A stretch of DNA of 64,000 bases. It comes from Paracoccaceae bacterium (GTDB lineage: Bacteria > Pseudomonadota > Alphaproteobacteria > Rhodobacterales > Rhodobacteraceae). This document shows, piece after piece, positions 17,210 to 26,093 of this stretch. A program made the position numbers and the translations under genes. Where the stretch lies: assembly GCA_030148005.1 (NCBI GenBank), contig JASBUI010000040.1, forward strand, positions 62,001 to 126,000. The letters run 5' to 3'. Each line of letters starts with the position of its first letter. Position 1 is the first letter of the stretch. The notes beneath the pieces were generated by a model. It saw nothing but the letters and a program-made list of their open reading frames with translations, was not told where the DNA came from and did not search any database.

Positions 17210-17467
17210 ATGTCCGACACCTCTAGCGACACAAGCTATCGCGTAACCGCAGACGAGTTGCGCCAGTTCATCGAACGTATCGAGCGGCTGGATGCCGAAA
17301 AGAAGGACCTTGCGGACCAGCAAAAAGAGGTGATGGCCGAAGCCAAGGGGCGCGGTTACGACACCAAGGTCATGCGCAAGGTCATTGCCCTGCGCAAGCG
17401 TGACCGCGACGATATCGCCGAAGAAGAGGCGGTGCTGGAGATGTACAAGGAAGCCTTGGGAATGTAG
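17210..17467 (+). CDS. gapR: GapR-family nucleoid-associated protein (DUF2312)
   Basis: An 85-residue protein matching DUF2312 across its full length: VTADELRQFIERIERLDAEK, then KEVMAEAKGRGYD and KVIALRKRD, ending in EVLEMYKEALGM-like sequence. GapR binds overtwisted, AT-rich DNA ahead of polymerases and supports replication and chromosome structure in alphaproteobacteria. An AGGAG ribosome-binding site precedes the ATG. It is a single gene facing a convergent unknown gene 16 bp downstream. Confidence 0.93.
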   Translation: MSDTSSDTSYRVTADELRQFIERIERLDAEKKDLADQQKEVMAEAKGRGYDTKVMRKVIALRKRDRDDIAEEEAVLEMYKEALGM

Positions 17468-17483
17468 GGGCGCGGCCCCGTCT

Positions 17484-18359
17484 TCAGGGGCTGACGAAAT
17501 TGACGCCGGGGATGCGCTGAATTTCAAAGAGGTCTTCTTCGTAGGCCTCGGTCAGCGCTTCGACGTATTCTTCGGTCCAGCCGGGCAGATCAAGCTCTTC
17601 TTCGATCTGTTCGGGGATCGCGAACTTGCCAAGGAAGGCGGCGATGACGCGCCGCTTTTGAATTTCAGTCTGGGGCGGGTGGCTTTCCATATAGGTGTGG
17701 AACCTGCGCATCCCTTCCTTGGTCATGATCTCATCCAGAAGGTCAAACTCACCCTCCAGCTTCTCATTTGGTTCAACGCCCGCCATCTCGTGCAAAAGCT
17801 CGGACCAGATCAGAGGGGTGTCTTCGTTGGCCCAGACGGTCAATGCCGCGCGCGGCGCGGCGGCGCGGATCAGCGATACCATCTTTGACCAGCGCAAGGT
17901 TGCCGGATCGGCGCCTTGAAGCAGCTGTTCAAAGCTGCGGTCATCGGCCCGTTTTGACAGCGCCGGAAGATGGGTGGCCGGGTTGCGGATCGACAGGAAT
18001 ACCTCGACCTCGGCATTGGGGAAAAGATTGCACAGACCGGCGATCTTTTCACCGGCAAGGCCATACATCTCACGCCCCTCAAAGATGCGGGGGATGTTGC
18101 AGATGAAGTTCTCATTGCTGAGAATCAAGCGCCCGGCGGTGTCTTCGTCGATGATCGCATCAAGCAGCGCTTCTTGCGTTTCCTGACCTGCGGGGGCGCC
18201 ATTCAGGCTGTTGACGGTTTCGCGCACAAGGCGCCGATATCGCCCGGGACCGGGCACCAATATGCCCTTGGGCGCCAGCATGCCCTTGTTTTTCAGAAGG
18301 CATTTCAGCAGACGGTCATCATCAGTGCAATGTGCGCCGGTGTGAAAAGCTATCTGCAT
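17484..18359 (-). CDS. Conserved protein of unknown function, possibly sulfotransferase-like
   Basis: A 291-residue protein. The open frame extends further upstream to 19418, but that part is antisense to the permease gene; the ATG at 18359 gives a sensible start, MQIAFHTGAHCTDDDRLLKC. The opening strand followed by a loop resembles the start of sulfotransferase-like proteins (xxHxGxHxT), though a clear PAPS-binding P-loop is not seen. The C-terminal third is very acidic (EEELDLPGWTEEYVEALTEAYEEDLFE). It is divergent from the iron-type permease with an 87-bp gap. I do not recognise a specific function. Confidence 0.7.
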   Translation of the reverse strand: MQIAFHTGAHCTDDDRLLKCLLKNKGMLAPKGILVPGPGRYRRLVRETVNSLNGAPAGQETQEALLDAIIDEDTAGRLILSNENFICNIPRIFEGREMYGLAGEKIAGLCNLFPNAEVEVFLSIRNPATHLPALSKRADDRSFEQLLQGADPATLRWSKMVSLIRAAAPRAALTVWANEDTPLIWSELLHEMAGVEPNEKLEGEFDLLDEIMTKEGMRRFHTYMESHPPQTEIQKRRVIAAFLGKFAIPEQIEEELDLPGWTEEYVEALTEAYEEDLFEIQRIPGVNFVSP

Positions 18360-18446
18360 AAGACTTTGGTATTTCCTTGTTTTGGCACTGGCAATATAGG
18401 CGGTTTTCTGGACAGTTAAACCGGATTCCGATAGGCCAGCCCGGTA

Positions 18447-20105
18447 ATGACTCAGCTTTCTGACATTCAAACCCCCAAGGCGCGGCGCCGGTGGCCGGTT
18501 GACCTTTGGTCTGCTGGTGCGGTGGCCATTGCTGCGCTGGTTCTGATGCCGATCGTCGCGGTGCTTTGGATGGCCTTCAATCCGGCCCAGAACATCTGGC
18601 CGCACCTGATATCCACAACGCTGCCCCGATACCTGTCGAACACCGCGATCCTGATGTTCTCGGTCGGGCTTTTGTCGGCTGTGGCGGGCACAGGTACCGC
18701 ATGGCTGGTCACGATGTACCGCTTTCCGATGTCGCGCACGCTGGACTGGGCGCTTTTGCTGCCGCTGGCGATCCCGGGCTATGTCGGGGCCTATGCGCTT
18801 GTCGATTTTCTGGAATATGCCGGGCCGGTGCAAAGCCTTTTGCGAGAGGTCTTTGGCTGGAGCACATCGCGCGACTATTATTTCCCGCAGATCCGTTCGC
18901 GCTGGGCGGCGGTGGTCGTGCTTTCGGCCTCGCTTTTCCCATATGTCTACCTTTTGTCGCGCGCGGCCTTTCGCGAACAATCCGGCGGCGTTTATGAGGT
19001 TGCCCGCGCGCTGGGGGCTGGACCATGGGGACGGTTCTTTCGCGTGGGCCTGCCACTTGCCCGCCCCGCGATTGCCGTTGGCGTTGCGATCGTAATGATG
19101 GAGACCGTGAACGATTTTGGAACGGTCGATTTCTTTGCCGTTCAAACCCTGACCACCGGGATTTTCACCGTCTGGCTTGAACAATCGAACGCAGGCGGCG
19201 CGGCCCAGATCGCAAGTGTCATCCTCTTTGTCATTCTGGGGCTTGCCCTTGTGGAGCGGCTGGGCCGCCGCCGCTTGCGTTACTACCAATACGCCCGCAA
19301 CAGCCGCCCTGTCGTTCCGGTGTCGCTTGCGGGCCCCAAGGGCTGGACCGCCATGTCCTTTTGCCTTTTGCCTTTTCTTGTGGGTTTCGTCCTGCCGGTC
19401 GGCGTCATGGCCGCGCATGCGCTGACGCGGGTTGATCGCTGGCTTGATCCGGGGCTGATCGGCGCTTTGTTCAACACCGTGTCCGTGGGGCTGATGGCCG
19501 CTTTTGCGACGGTTGGGGCGGCTGTTTTCCTTGTCTACGGCGTGCGGCTGACCGGCCGCCTTGTGCCGCGGCTTCTGCTTCCGCTTACGACGGTGGGTTA
19601 CGCCGCCCCGGGCGCGGTTCTGGCCGTGGGTATCCTGATCCCGCTTGCCGCCTTTGACAACGCGTTTGCCGATTGGGTTCTGCGCCTGACCGGGGTTGAG
19701 ATCGGGCTTTTGATGACCGGCTCTGTCGGGGCGCTGGTCTATGCCTACTCGGTGCGGTTCTTTGCCATCGGGCAGGGGGCGGTCGATGCTGCGATGGGGC
19801 GCGTCTCGCCCAGTTTGCCGATGGCGGCGCGGTCGCTAGGCAAGGGGCCGATGGGCGTTCTGGCGCGGGTCTATACGCCGATGATGAAAAGCTCGGTCGC
19901 GACTGCGCTCCTTCTGGTTTTTGTCGATTGCGTCAAAGAGCTTCCGGCGACGCTTATCCTGCGTCCGTTCAACTTCACCACCCTTGCCACGCGCACCTAT
20001 GAGCAGGCTTCGCTTGAGCGTATCGCCGACGCCGCGCCATCGGCCTTGCTGATCATTGCGGTGGGGCTGGCGGCGGTTCTGTTGCTGGTCAGAAGCAACC
20101 GCTAA
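18447..20105 (+). CDS. Iron(III)-type ABC transporter permease, double length
   Basis: A 552-residue permease with two BPD_transp_1 domains of about 250 residues and roughly 12 membrane spans. EAA-like loops are visible (YEVARALGAGPWGRFFRVGLPLARPA in the first half; MAARSLGKGPMGVLARVYTPMM in the second). This is the FbpB/FutB/ThiP-like architecture, usually importing Fe(III) or thiamine. No binding protein or ATPase gene is adjacent: upstream is a divergent unknown gene and downstream is tRNA-Thr, so its partners must be encoded elsewhere. ATG start after a weak ribosome-binding site. Confidence 0.85.
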   Translation: MTQLSDIQTPKARRRWPVDLWSAGAVAIAALVLMPIVAVLWMAFNPAQNIWPHLISTTLPRYLSNTAILMFSVGLLSAVAGTGTAWLVTMYRFPMSRTLDWALLLPLAIPGYVGAYALVDFLEYAGPVQSLLREVFGWSTSRDYYFPQIRSRWAAVVVLSASLFPYVYLLSRAAFREQSGGVYEVARALGAGPWGRFFRVGLPLARPAIAVGVAIVMMETVNDFGTVDFFAVQTLTTGIFTVWLEQSNAGGAAQIASVILFVILGLALVERLGRRRLRYYQYARNSRPVVPVSLAGPKGWTAMSFCLLPFLVGFVLPVGVMAAHALTRVDRWLDPGLIGALFNTVSVGLMAAFATVGAAVFLVYGVRLTGRLVPRLLLPLTTVGYAAPGAVLAVGILIPLAAFDNAFADWVLRLTGVEIGLLMTGSVGALVYAYSVRFFAIGQGAVDAAMGRVSPSLPMAARSLGKGPMGVLARVYTPMMKSSVATALLLVFVDCVKELPATLILRPFNFTTLATRTYEQASLERIADAAPSALLIIAVGLAAVLLLVRSNR

Positions 20106-20174
20106 AAATTCCACCTACGATGGGTGATCTTGGGGCTTGCAAGCGACAGCACAAACCCCTAAACCCCGCCCCGT

Positions 20175-20250
20175 GCCCCTATAGCTCAGCTGGTAGAGCA
20201 ACTGATTTGTAATCAGTAGGTCCGCGGTTCGAGTCCGTGTGGGGGCACCA
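20175..20250 (+). tRNA. tRNA-Thr(TGT)
   Basis: A 76-base cloverleaf including an encoded CCA end. The acceptor stem GCCCCTA pairs with TGGGGGC (one G-T pair), the D arm contains AGCTCAGCTGGTAGAGC, the anticodon loop reads TTTGTAA with anticodon TGT (threonine, ACA), and the T arm holds GGTTCGAGTCC. Its 3' 45 bases are repeated at 30300-30344, so it is the integration target of the element to its right. Confidence 0.97.
20206..20250 (+). repeat. Left attachment repeat within tRNA-Thr
   Basis: The 45 bases from the anticodon loop to the CCA end of tRNA-Thr are identical to 30300-30344. Identity stops at both edges (A versus G before; T versus C after), which defines the crossover region. Confidence 0.93.
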
Positions 20251-20311
20251 TTTCATGTTTATTTTCAACTGCTTGCACGCGTCAACTTTCTGGCTGGAGA
20301 GCGCCCGGAAT

Positions 20312-20333
20312 ATCCGGAAGCATATCGGAAGCA
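20312..20333 (+). repeat. Left candidate integrase arm site (22-bp direct repeat)
   Basis: The 22 bases ATCCGGAAGCATATCGGAAG plus CA recur exactly at 30148-30169 in the same orientation. Each copy itself holds CGGAAGCA twice with an 11-bp period. One copy lies 61 bp inside the left attachment repeat, as expected for integrase arm-binding sites. Confidence 0.6.
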
Positions 20334-20518
20334 GATTTCGGGGCTCTGTTTGATGTCACCGGAGAATCACAAACTGAAATAATTGCTCAAAACGGATTGT
20401 CTGAGCCGGTGAGTAGGTCCGCCTATTGCCGGATTGGTGACTGCCAGGCAGGCAAAACGCCGTGCTCGTGCGTGCTAAGCTGAGCAGGACCAGCCGCTTC
20501 ACAAGTAAGTTGGACGGG

Positions 20519-20535
20519 CGACGTTTGAAACGTCG
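20519..20535. promoter_or_regulatory. 17-bp palindrome in the element's left end
   Basis: CGACGTTT, one central G, and AAACGTCG form perfect 8-bp arms. A further GACGTTTG follows at 20535-20542. It is about 315 bp before the efflux operon start, so it may be an operator, but no regulator gene lies nearby and the target is unknown. Confidence 0.4.
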
Positions 20536-20850
20536 ACGTTTGTGTAACTTCAACCCAGATGGCGGATAGTAGTCGTTCGTTGCTTCTGCGCCAAGGTCGG
20601 CAGCGCGGGACGAAGCGGGACTTTATGGCTATCCCGCAAGTGTCCGGTTTGGTGAACCGTCCAACAGACAACCCATTTGCTAGTGTCAGAAGTGTCTAAG
20701 CGTGCTTTTGCGTAAAGTGTTTGCAAATGTCCCGCGATTGGCGTTCTTTTCAAAGGCAGAGTTTTCGCAGATATCATCGGTCTGAGGTGAGACGCGAGAA
20801 CCAAGTTTAATCCGTTCCGCCAGGTACTGACAAATTTGAAGGATCGTTCC

Positions 20851-21828
20851 ATGCGTGAGTTCATGCTACCCCAGCGTTCGAGGCTCCCAATATCTGCGCT
20901 TACTCTTAGTTTAGTTTTTCTTGCCGCGGCCGCAAATGCGGAATCTCTGCTGGTCTCTCATGCTGGAAAGCCGTTTATAGAAGAATCGTTGGCACAGGTT
21001 GTCAGCAGAGCAAAGTCTGACATCGCCGTCGAGATAGACGGGATTGTTGAAACAGTGGATGTCTTGGTCGGTCAAACTGTGACGGCCGGAGATCCACTTT
21101 TTTCGATGAATTGCGCGGGCTATGCGCTGGCTTTGCGCCGTAGCGAACTTGCCCTGACTTTGGCTGAAAGAAACGCCACACAAGCCAAACTTGTGCTGGA
21201 ACGCAGCGTCGAGGGTTTGACCAACAACGTTGTCTCAAGAGCTCAGAATGATGTCGATAGATTGGCGTATGAAACAGCCAAGCTTGGTGTTGAGGACAAG
21301 AAGCTTAACCGCGACAGTGCAAAGCTTTTCGTGGATCGCTGCGCCGTAAGCGCGCCGTTCACAGGGGTTGTCACGAAAATCACCACGGGTCCGGGCAGCT
21401 ATCTAACGGCCGGTAGTCTGGCGCTATCAATGACCGAAACAGAGAGCCTTGAGGTGACCGCGCAGTTGACCCCTGATGAAATCGACATTCTTGGCAACTC
21501 GCAAGAACTGACGTTTGCATCCGGTGACGAAGAATTCTCTCTGACCCTGCGTACGGTCGAGCCGACATTTGATCCGGTCAGTGGGACACAACGTGTACAT
21601 CTGCAATTGCCCGAAACTGCCGATCTTCCGGTCGGGATGAACGGCATGTTGCGATGGAATGGCGGGCGCTACAGTCTTCCTGCGACTTACCTTGTCCGCA
21701 GAGGGCCGCAAGTCGGCCTGTTGCTTGAGAAAAGCAATGGAATTGAATTTATGCCGGTTCCCGGTGCAGTCGAAGGTTTGCCTGTGATCGTCAGGCTTGC
21801 CAAAGATACGAAAGTGTTAAAGCCATGA
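20851..21828 (+). CDS. RND efflux periplasmic adaptor (HlyD/MFP family), hairpin type
   Basis: A 325-residue periplasmic adaptor. A signal peptide ends near ANAES. It has the split lipoyl domain (IVETVDVLVGQTVTAGDPLF and SAPFTGVVTKI), a coiled-coil hairpin between the halves (about residues 95-165), and a beta-barrel region ending with a membrane-proximal domain. The ATG at 20851 is preferred over a TTG at 20836 since GGA precedes it at a good distance and the signal peptide is intact. Its stop overlaps the start of the next adaptor by 4 bp. It should bridge the inner-membrane pump to an outer-membrane channel, which is not encoded here. Base composition is less GC-rich than the host genes. 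Confidence 0.85.
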   Translation: MREFMLPQRSRLPISALTLSLVFLAAAANAESLLVSHAGKPFIEESLAQVVSRAKSDIAVEIDGIVETVDVLVGQTVTAGDPLFSMNCAGYALALRRSELALTLAERNATQAKLVLERSVEGLTNNVVSRAQNDVDRLAYETAKLGVEDKKLNRDSAKLFVDRCAVSAPFTGVVTKITTGPGSYLTAGSLALSMTETESLEVTAQLTPDEIDILGNSQELTFASGDEEFSLTLRTVEPTFDPVSGTQRVHLQLPETADLPVGMNGMLRWNGGRYSLPATYLVRRGPQVGLLLEKSNGIEFMPVPGAVEGLPVIVRLAKDTKVLKP

Positions 21829-22691
21829 AACCAGCGCACATTATAGCGAAATGCATCCTTGTCGTCGCATTTTCATTGCCTTCGGCGCTTTTAGCGCAAG
21901 CAACCCCTGTTTCGACCGCTACGGTAGCCAAGGGGTTGATAGAGCAGCATTATCAGGGACTTGCTCGGGTGCGACCGCTTTTGGAAACCCACGCCGCCGG
22001 TCAATTTGACGGGCGGATTGTTGAAATTCTGGCGCGCGTGGGCCAGCCGGTCACTGCGGGTCAACCTCTTGCGCGGCTAAATTCAAAGGCTGTCGAGTTG
22101 GGGACATCGTCGCTTGTCCTTGGCGGTGCGGGTTACATGGTGGTTGCCAACATCGACGGCGTGATTGTAGCCCAAGCCCATAGCATCGGCGATGTGATTT
22201 CCGCAGGTACCCCAATCTTTACGATTGTCCCGAAAATCGGATTGCGTGCCACGCTGTCGGTGCCATTGGAATATGCTGGCGATATCACCTACGACAGCCA
22301 AGCGACGTTGCAAGTTTCGAACGGCGACATAAGCACAACACCCAGCAGCATTCAGCCCTTCGATCTGGCGGATACGGGTTACTTTCCGGTTGAATTTGCA
22401 CTGACCAAGGGGGCGCCAGTGATTGGCAGCGTGATTTCAGCAGACATTGTCGTAAGGCGCAATGACGCGGCACTGATACTTCCATCGCAGGCCATTGTCG
22501 AGAAGGACGGCGGCTTTTATGTCTTTGTCGTCAAGGGCGGCAAAGCGGTTGAGACGGCGGTGAACCTTGGCATTCGTACCCCGTCGACTGTCGAGATCCT
22601 CTCGGGCGTAGTCGAGGGCAACGAAGTAGTTATTTCGGGCAACTATGTACTGGAAGACGGCGCAAAAGTCACGGTGACCACAGGTGGATAG
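21825..22691 (+). CDS. Second RND periplasmic adaptor, lacking the coiled-coil hairpin
   Basis: A 288-residue adaptor with a signal peptide (SLPSALLAQA), a lipoyl domain and a beta-barrel/membrane-proximal part (VSGVVEGNEV-like end, LSGVVEGNEVVISGNYVLEDG). Between the two lipoyl halves (RVGQPVTAGQPLARLN and IDGVIVAQAHSIGDVI) only about 25 residues occur, so the usual long helical hairpin that touches the outer-membrane channel is missing. It likely forms a mixed adaptor ring with the hairpin-bearing protein encoded immediately upstream. It overlaps the pump gene by 8 bp. Confidence 0.82.
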   Translation: MKPAHIIAKCILVVAFSLPSALLAQATPVSTATVAKGLIEQHYQGLARVRPLLETHAAGQFDGRIVEILARVGQPVTAGQPLARLNSKAVELGTSSLVLGGAGYMVVANIDGVIVAQAHSIGDVISAGTPIFTIVPKIGLRATLSVPLEYAGDITYDSQATLQVSNGDISTTPSSIQPFDLADTGYFPVEFALTKGAPVIGSVISADIVVRRNDAALILPSQAIVEKDGGFYVFVVKGGKAVETAVNLGIRTPSTVEILSGVVEGNEVVISGNYVLEDGAKVTVTTGG

Positions 22692-25600
22692 GCTCGTTCG
22701 TCTCATCCTTGCAAATCGCAAGAGCCTGATCTTCATCTACGCGGTTCTGGTGGCAGTTGCCGTCAGTCTGGTGATGCAGCAGCGCCAAGCGGTGTTTCCG
22801 GAAGTGAACTTTCCCAAGGCAACCTTCAAGGTCGACAATGGCTTTGCGCCGCTGAGCGAGATGGAGCGGGTCTTCGCTCGCCCGATAGAGGCGTTGGCGT
22901 CGTCCTCAGTCGGGGTCTTGACCTATTCCACCAAGATCGAGCGCGGGCTGGTCGAACTGTCAGTCAGCCTCGATGCGACGCGGAACTTCACCGCCGATTT
23001 CCAGCTTCTGAAGGGCAAGGTCTCGACTCTGGTGCAGGGCGCGCCGACCTCAAACGGGGTTCCAGCGCAACTGTCGTCCGACATGACAAATTCCAACAAT
23101 TTCGCAGTGCTGGGCTATAGCCTTGTGTCGGAAAAGGCCAGTTACCTCGACCTGCGCCGTGTAGTCGAAACCCGGATCAAGCCGGCGTTGCAGCAGGTGC
23201 AGGGCGTCGGTCAGGTCGAGGTGATCGGCGGCAGCCTGCCTGAGGTGCGGATCATGCTCGATCCGGCCAAGCTGGCGCTTTACAAGCTGACGCCCGACTT
23301 GGTGGCGACCCAGATTACCGACGCGGGCGGAACCAAGGTACTGGGCACATTCACCGCCTATGGCAAGCTGATCTTGGGCTTCAGTTCCACTGGCCTGACC
23401 GGGGCCGAAGCGATCGCCGCGCTGCCGATCCGCGCCGGAAATGCCTCGCTGGCACTGTCGGACGTGGCCGATGTGCGAATGGCCGCCTCCTATCCCCAGA
23501 CGTTGACCTCGACCGACCGCAAGCCCTCGGTGCTGTTCAACGTCTACGGCTCCCCCGGGGTCGATGTGGTGTCGCTCTCGGCCGAAGTCGGCGCAGCTGT
23601 CGACACCGTGCAGGCGGGGCTTCCGCCGTCGATGCAGGTGTCGCGCTGGTATTCGCTGGCCGATTTCATCCAGACTTCGCTCAACAACGTCAGCAAGGCG
23701 ATCCTGATCGGGCTGGTCATCGTGTCGCTGTCGGTCGTGGGCTTCCTGCGCAACTTACGCGCCTCGGTTCCGGTGGTGGCTTCGATGCTCGTGACCGTGG
23801 CGCTGACCTTTATCGCGATGCACTACATGGGCCAGACGCTGAACATCATGACGCTGGCGGGGATCAGTGCCGCGGTCGGGCTGATCGTCGATGACGCCAT
23901 TGTCGCGGTCGAGAACGTGGCGCGCTATCACGAGCTTGGCCACGACAACGAAACCGCCGTCGTGGAAGGCACGACCGAGGTGCTTTCGCCGCTCTTGTCC
24001 TCGACCCTGACCACGGTTGCGGTGTTCGCGCCGCTGGGGTTTCTGACTGGGATCACCGGGTTTCTGTTCAAGGCCTCGGGCTTTGTCATCGTCGCCTCGC
24101 TGCTGATCTCTCTGGTGATGGCGGTGACGCTGGCGCCGATCCTCGCCTACTGGCTGATGCGCCCGTCGAAACATCCCCGGGGCGCGGATCATGCCGGCCA
24201 GGTGACACGGGCCTATCGTGGGTTTCTGACGACGGCGCTGAAGGCGCCGCTGCTGGTTGTGATGGCGGGTGCCGTCGTCATCGGCATATCGTTCCAGATC
24301 GGTCGCGGTCTGCCGACGACCTACCTGCCGCAATGGGACGAAGGCACCTTCATCATGGATCTCGACACCACGCCCGGCACCGCGCGCGAGGAAACCGCGC
24401 GCCAGGTCGCTCAGGTCGAGCAGGTGATCGCCAACCTTGGAATTATCCAGACCTATTCGCGCCAGATCGGCGATAACGCCCTTCAATCGAATCAGGCGCA
24501 TTTCTACATGCATCCCAAGCCCAAGGGCACAGCCGGGGGCGGCTCAGTCTTCAAAGCGATGGACGAATTGCAGACCACGCTCGGAACCAGGTTTCCCAAT
24601 CTCAACGTCGACCTGCACCAGATCCTGCCCGACCATTTTGGCGGACTTGCGGGCAGCAACAACAGGATCGACATCGACGTCTTCGGCGCCAGCCAGGCGG
24701 ATCTGGTCTTGGCCGGAAAGACGATTGCCGCCGCAATTGGGCAATTGCCCGAGGTCGCAGAGGTCAAGCTCAAGACGGCGCACACGCTGACCCAGTTTGA
24801 ACTCGCTCTGGATCCCGGCAAATTGTCGCTGCACAACCTGAACCGGGCCGAGGTTGTTGGACAGGTGCGCACCGCACTGGAAGGCAACGAACTGGGGTTC
24901 GTCGACGCTTATGGACAACAGGCAGCGATCCGCGTTGTCTATCCGGACCGCTGGCAGAAATTCAGTCCCTCGCTGACCGATATGCCCATCTTTGCCGCAG
25001 ACGGGTCAGTGACCCCGCTCAGCGCGGTCGGTGCTATCGAACTTCGCAATGCACCCGACCGGATCACACGCAAGCAGGGACACCTGTTTCTGTCGATCCA
25101 GGTCAAGACCAAGACAACGAATCTGGGCGGAAATGCCGCCAAGATCGGTGCCGAATTGGCAAAGATCACCTTGCCGCCGGGCACATATGCGCTGGTCTCG
25201 GGCGACTGGAAACGGCAGGCGCAGGCTTTTACCGAATTGCGTAACGTGTTCCTGCTGGCGATCGGGGCCGTGTTTACTTTGCTTTTGGTTTTTTTCCGCA
25301 GCTATGGCTATTCGCTGCTGATACTTCTGAACACGCTGACATCGCTATCCTTTGTTATCTTTGGTGTTTGGTATTTCCAGACACCGTTCAACGTGCCGAC
25401 CTTCATGGGGTTGATTTCGGTCATGGGGATCGTGGTCAAGAATGGCATCCTGATCATGGCGTTTCTGGCCAACAACCTGAAACGGGGCGAAGACCATATT
25501 CAGGCAATCGTTGATGCATGCCTGGTCCGGGCGCGGCCGATTCTGATGACATCGTCGGCGGCAATCCTTGGCTTTCTGCCCATGGCGCTCAGTACCGGGC

Positions 25601-25758
25601 GCGGTGGAGAGATGATGCAGCCCTTCGCCGCGGCTGTGATCTATGGCGTGCTGGGCGGGGTGGTGTCGTCGCTGATCCTGTTGCCGGCGATGTATGTTCT
25701 GGCCGCAAGGTTCATGCAAGGCAAACGAAACGGTCCTTCGGAAACGCCTGTGCTCTAA
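22684..25758 (+). CDS. RND-family efflux pump, inner-membrane subunit
   Basis: A 1024-residue RND transporter with 12 predicted spans: span 1 near residues 13-32, two large periplasmic loops, and the membrane core. The proton-relay aspartates are present in the fourth-span motif GLIVDDAIVAVENVARY (about residues 399-415), which looks more like drug-exporting (HAE) than metal-exporting pumps. The second periplasmic half begins YLPQWDEGTFIMDLD. A GTG start at 22684 overlaps the previous adaptor; the start codon choice follows coupling and the family start (RLVRLILANRKS). Drives proton-coupled export together with the two adaptors. Substrate unknown. It is more GC-rich than the two adaptor genes. 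Confidence 0.9.
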   Translation: MDRLVRLILANRKSLIFIYAVLVAVAVSLVMQQRQAVFPEVNFPKATFKVDNGFAPLSEMERVFARPIEALASSSVGVLTYSTKIERGLVELSVSLDATRNFTADFQLLKGKVSTLVQGAPTSNGVPAQLSSDMTNSNNFAVLGYSLVSEKASYLDLRRVVETRIKPALQQVQGVGQVEVIGGSLPEVRIMLDPAKLALYKLTPDLVATQITDAGGTKVLGTFTAYGKLILGFSSTGLTGAEAIAALPIRAGNASLALSDVADVRMAASYPQTLTSTDRKPSVLFNVYGSPGVDVVSLSAEVGAAVDTVQAGLPPSMQVSRWYSLADFIQTSLNNVSKAILIGLVIVSLSVVGFLRNLRASVPVVASMLVTVALTFIAMHYMGQTLNIMTLAGISAAVGLIVDDAIVAVENVARYHELGHDNETAVVEGTTEVLSPLLSSTLTTVAVFAPLGFLTGITGFLFKASGFVIVASLLISLVMAVTLAPILAYWLMRPSKHPRGADHAGQVTRAYRGFLTTALKAPLLVVMAGAVVIGISFQIGRGLPTTYLPQWDEGTFIMDLDTTPGTAREETARQVAQVEQVIANLGIIQTYSRQIGDNALQSNQAHFYMHPKPKGTAGGGSVFKAMDELQTTLGTRFPNLNVDLHQILPDHFGGLAGSNNRIDIDVFGASQADLVLAGKTIAAAIGQLPEVAEVKLKTAHTLTQFELALDPGKLSLHNLNRAEVVGQVRTALEGNELGFVDAYGQQAAIRVVYPDRWQKFSPSLTDMPIFAADGSVTPLSAVGAIELRNAPDRITRKQGHLFLSIQVKTKTTNLGGNAAKIGAELAKITLPPGTYALVSGDWKRQAQAFTELRNVFLLAIGAVFTLLLVFFRSYGYSLLILLNTLTSLSFVIFGVWYFQTPFNVPTFMGLISVMGIVVKNGILIMAFLANNLKRGEDHIQAIVDACLVRARPILMTSSAAILGFLPMALSTGRGGEMMQPFAAAVIYGVLGGVVSSLILLPAMYVLAARFMQGKRNGPSETPVL

Positions 25759-26093
25759 CCATGTAAATCGCGCTTCGACCCGTATGCGGAACCATGACGT
25801 ACTAGTCGTAAAAAGACGAGACCCGGGACCCAACGCACTGGACAGAACACTCTCAAATGAAGGGTAGCAGAGCCGGTGTTGTAAGGCGCGGCCAAAGGCC
25901 CTCGTTTGGGAACATGCTCAAACCATCTCGGCTGAGATCGTCAAAAACCCCGTTTAGAACCGAAAACATTGCTGAAGGTTTTTGGCACTCAGATGATAGC
26001 GGACGTTGGTTCAGAATGCATCGGTCAATAGGGCTCTATGTTGTCGTTCAGAGCCAGACGCACCAAGGTCCAGTATAGGCCGAACATCCCTGC
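25759..26093. other. Non-coding gap between efflux cargo and rep gene (335 bp)
   Basis: No supported gene. A 73-codon open frame at 25857-26078 has no ribosome-binding site and no recognisable family. No clear terminator is visible; a weak GTCGT/AGACGA stem lies near 25806-25822. This is the junction between cargo and the element's core genes, which converge here. Confidence 0.55.

Larger units (their letters stand above)
20251..20850. other. Non-coding left end of the element (600 bp)
   Basis: No convincing gene is seen. Minus-strand open frames across 20356-20864 lack ribosome-binding sites and resemble no protein I know. The stretch holds the left arm-type repeat (20312-20333) and a 17-bp palindrome (20519-20535). 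The remainder, rich in short GCGGGAC/AAGTCCCG-type words around 20600-20650, may be remnant sequence or the promoter leader of the efflux genes. Confidence 0.6.

Noticed and set aside
18360-19418. N-terminal extension of the unknown protein gene
   Set aside because: The extra 353 codons are antisense to the permease gene and have low-complexity Arg/His-rich composition; the true start is 18359.
20356-20864. Three minus-strand frames in the element's left end
   Set aside because: No ribosome-binding sites, mutually overlapping, no recognisable family.
25857-26078. 73-codon plus frame
   Set aside because: No ribosome-binding site, no family, sits in the cargo/core junction.
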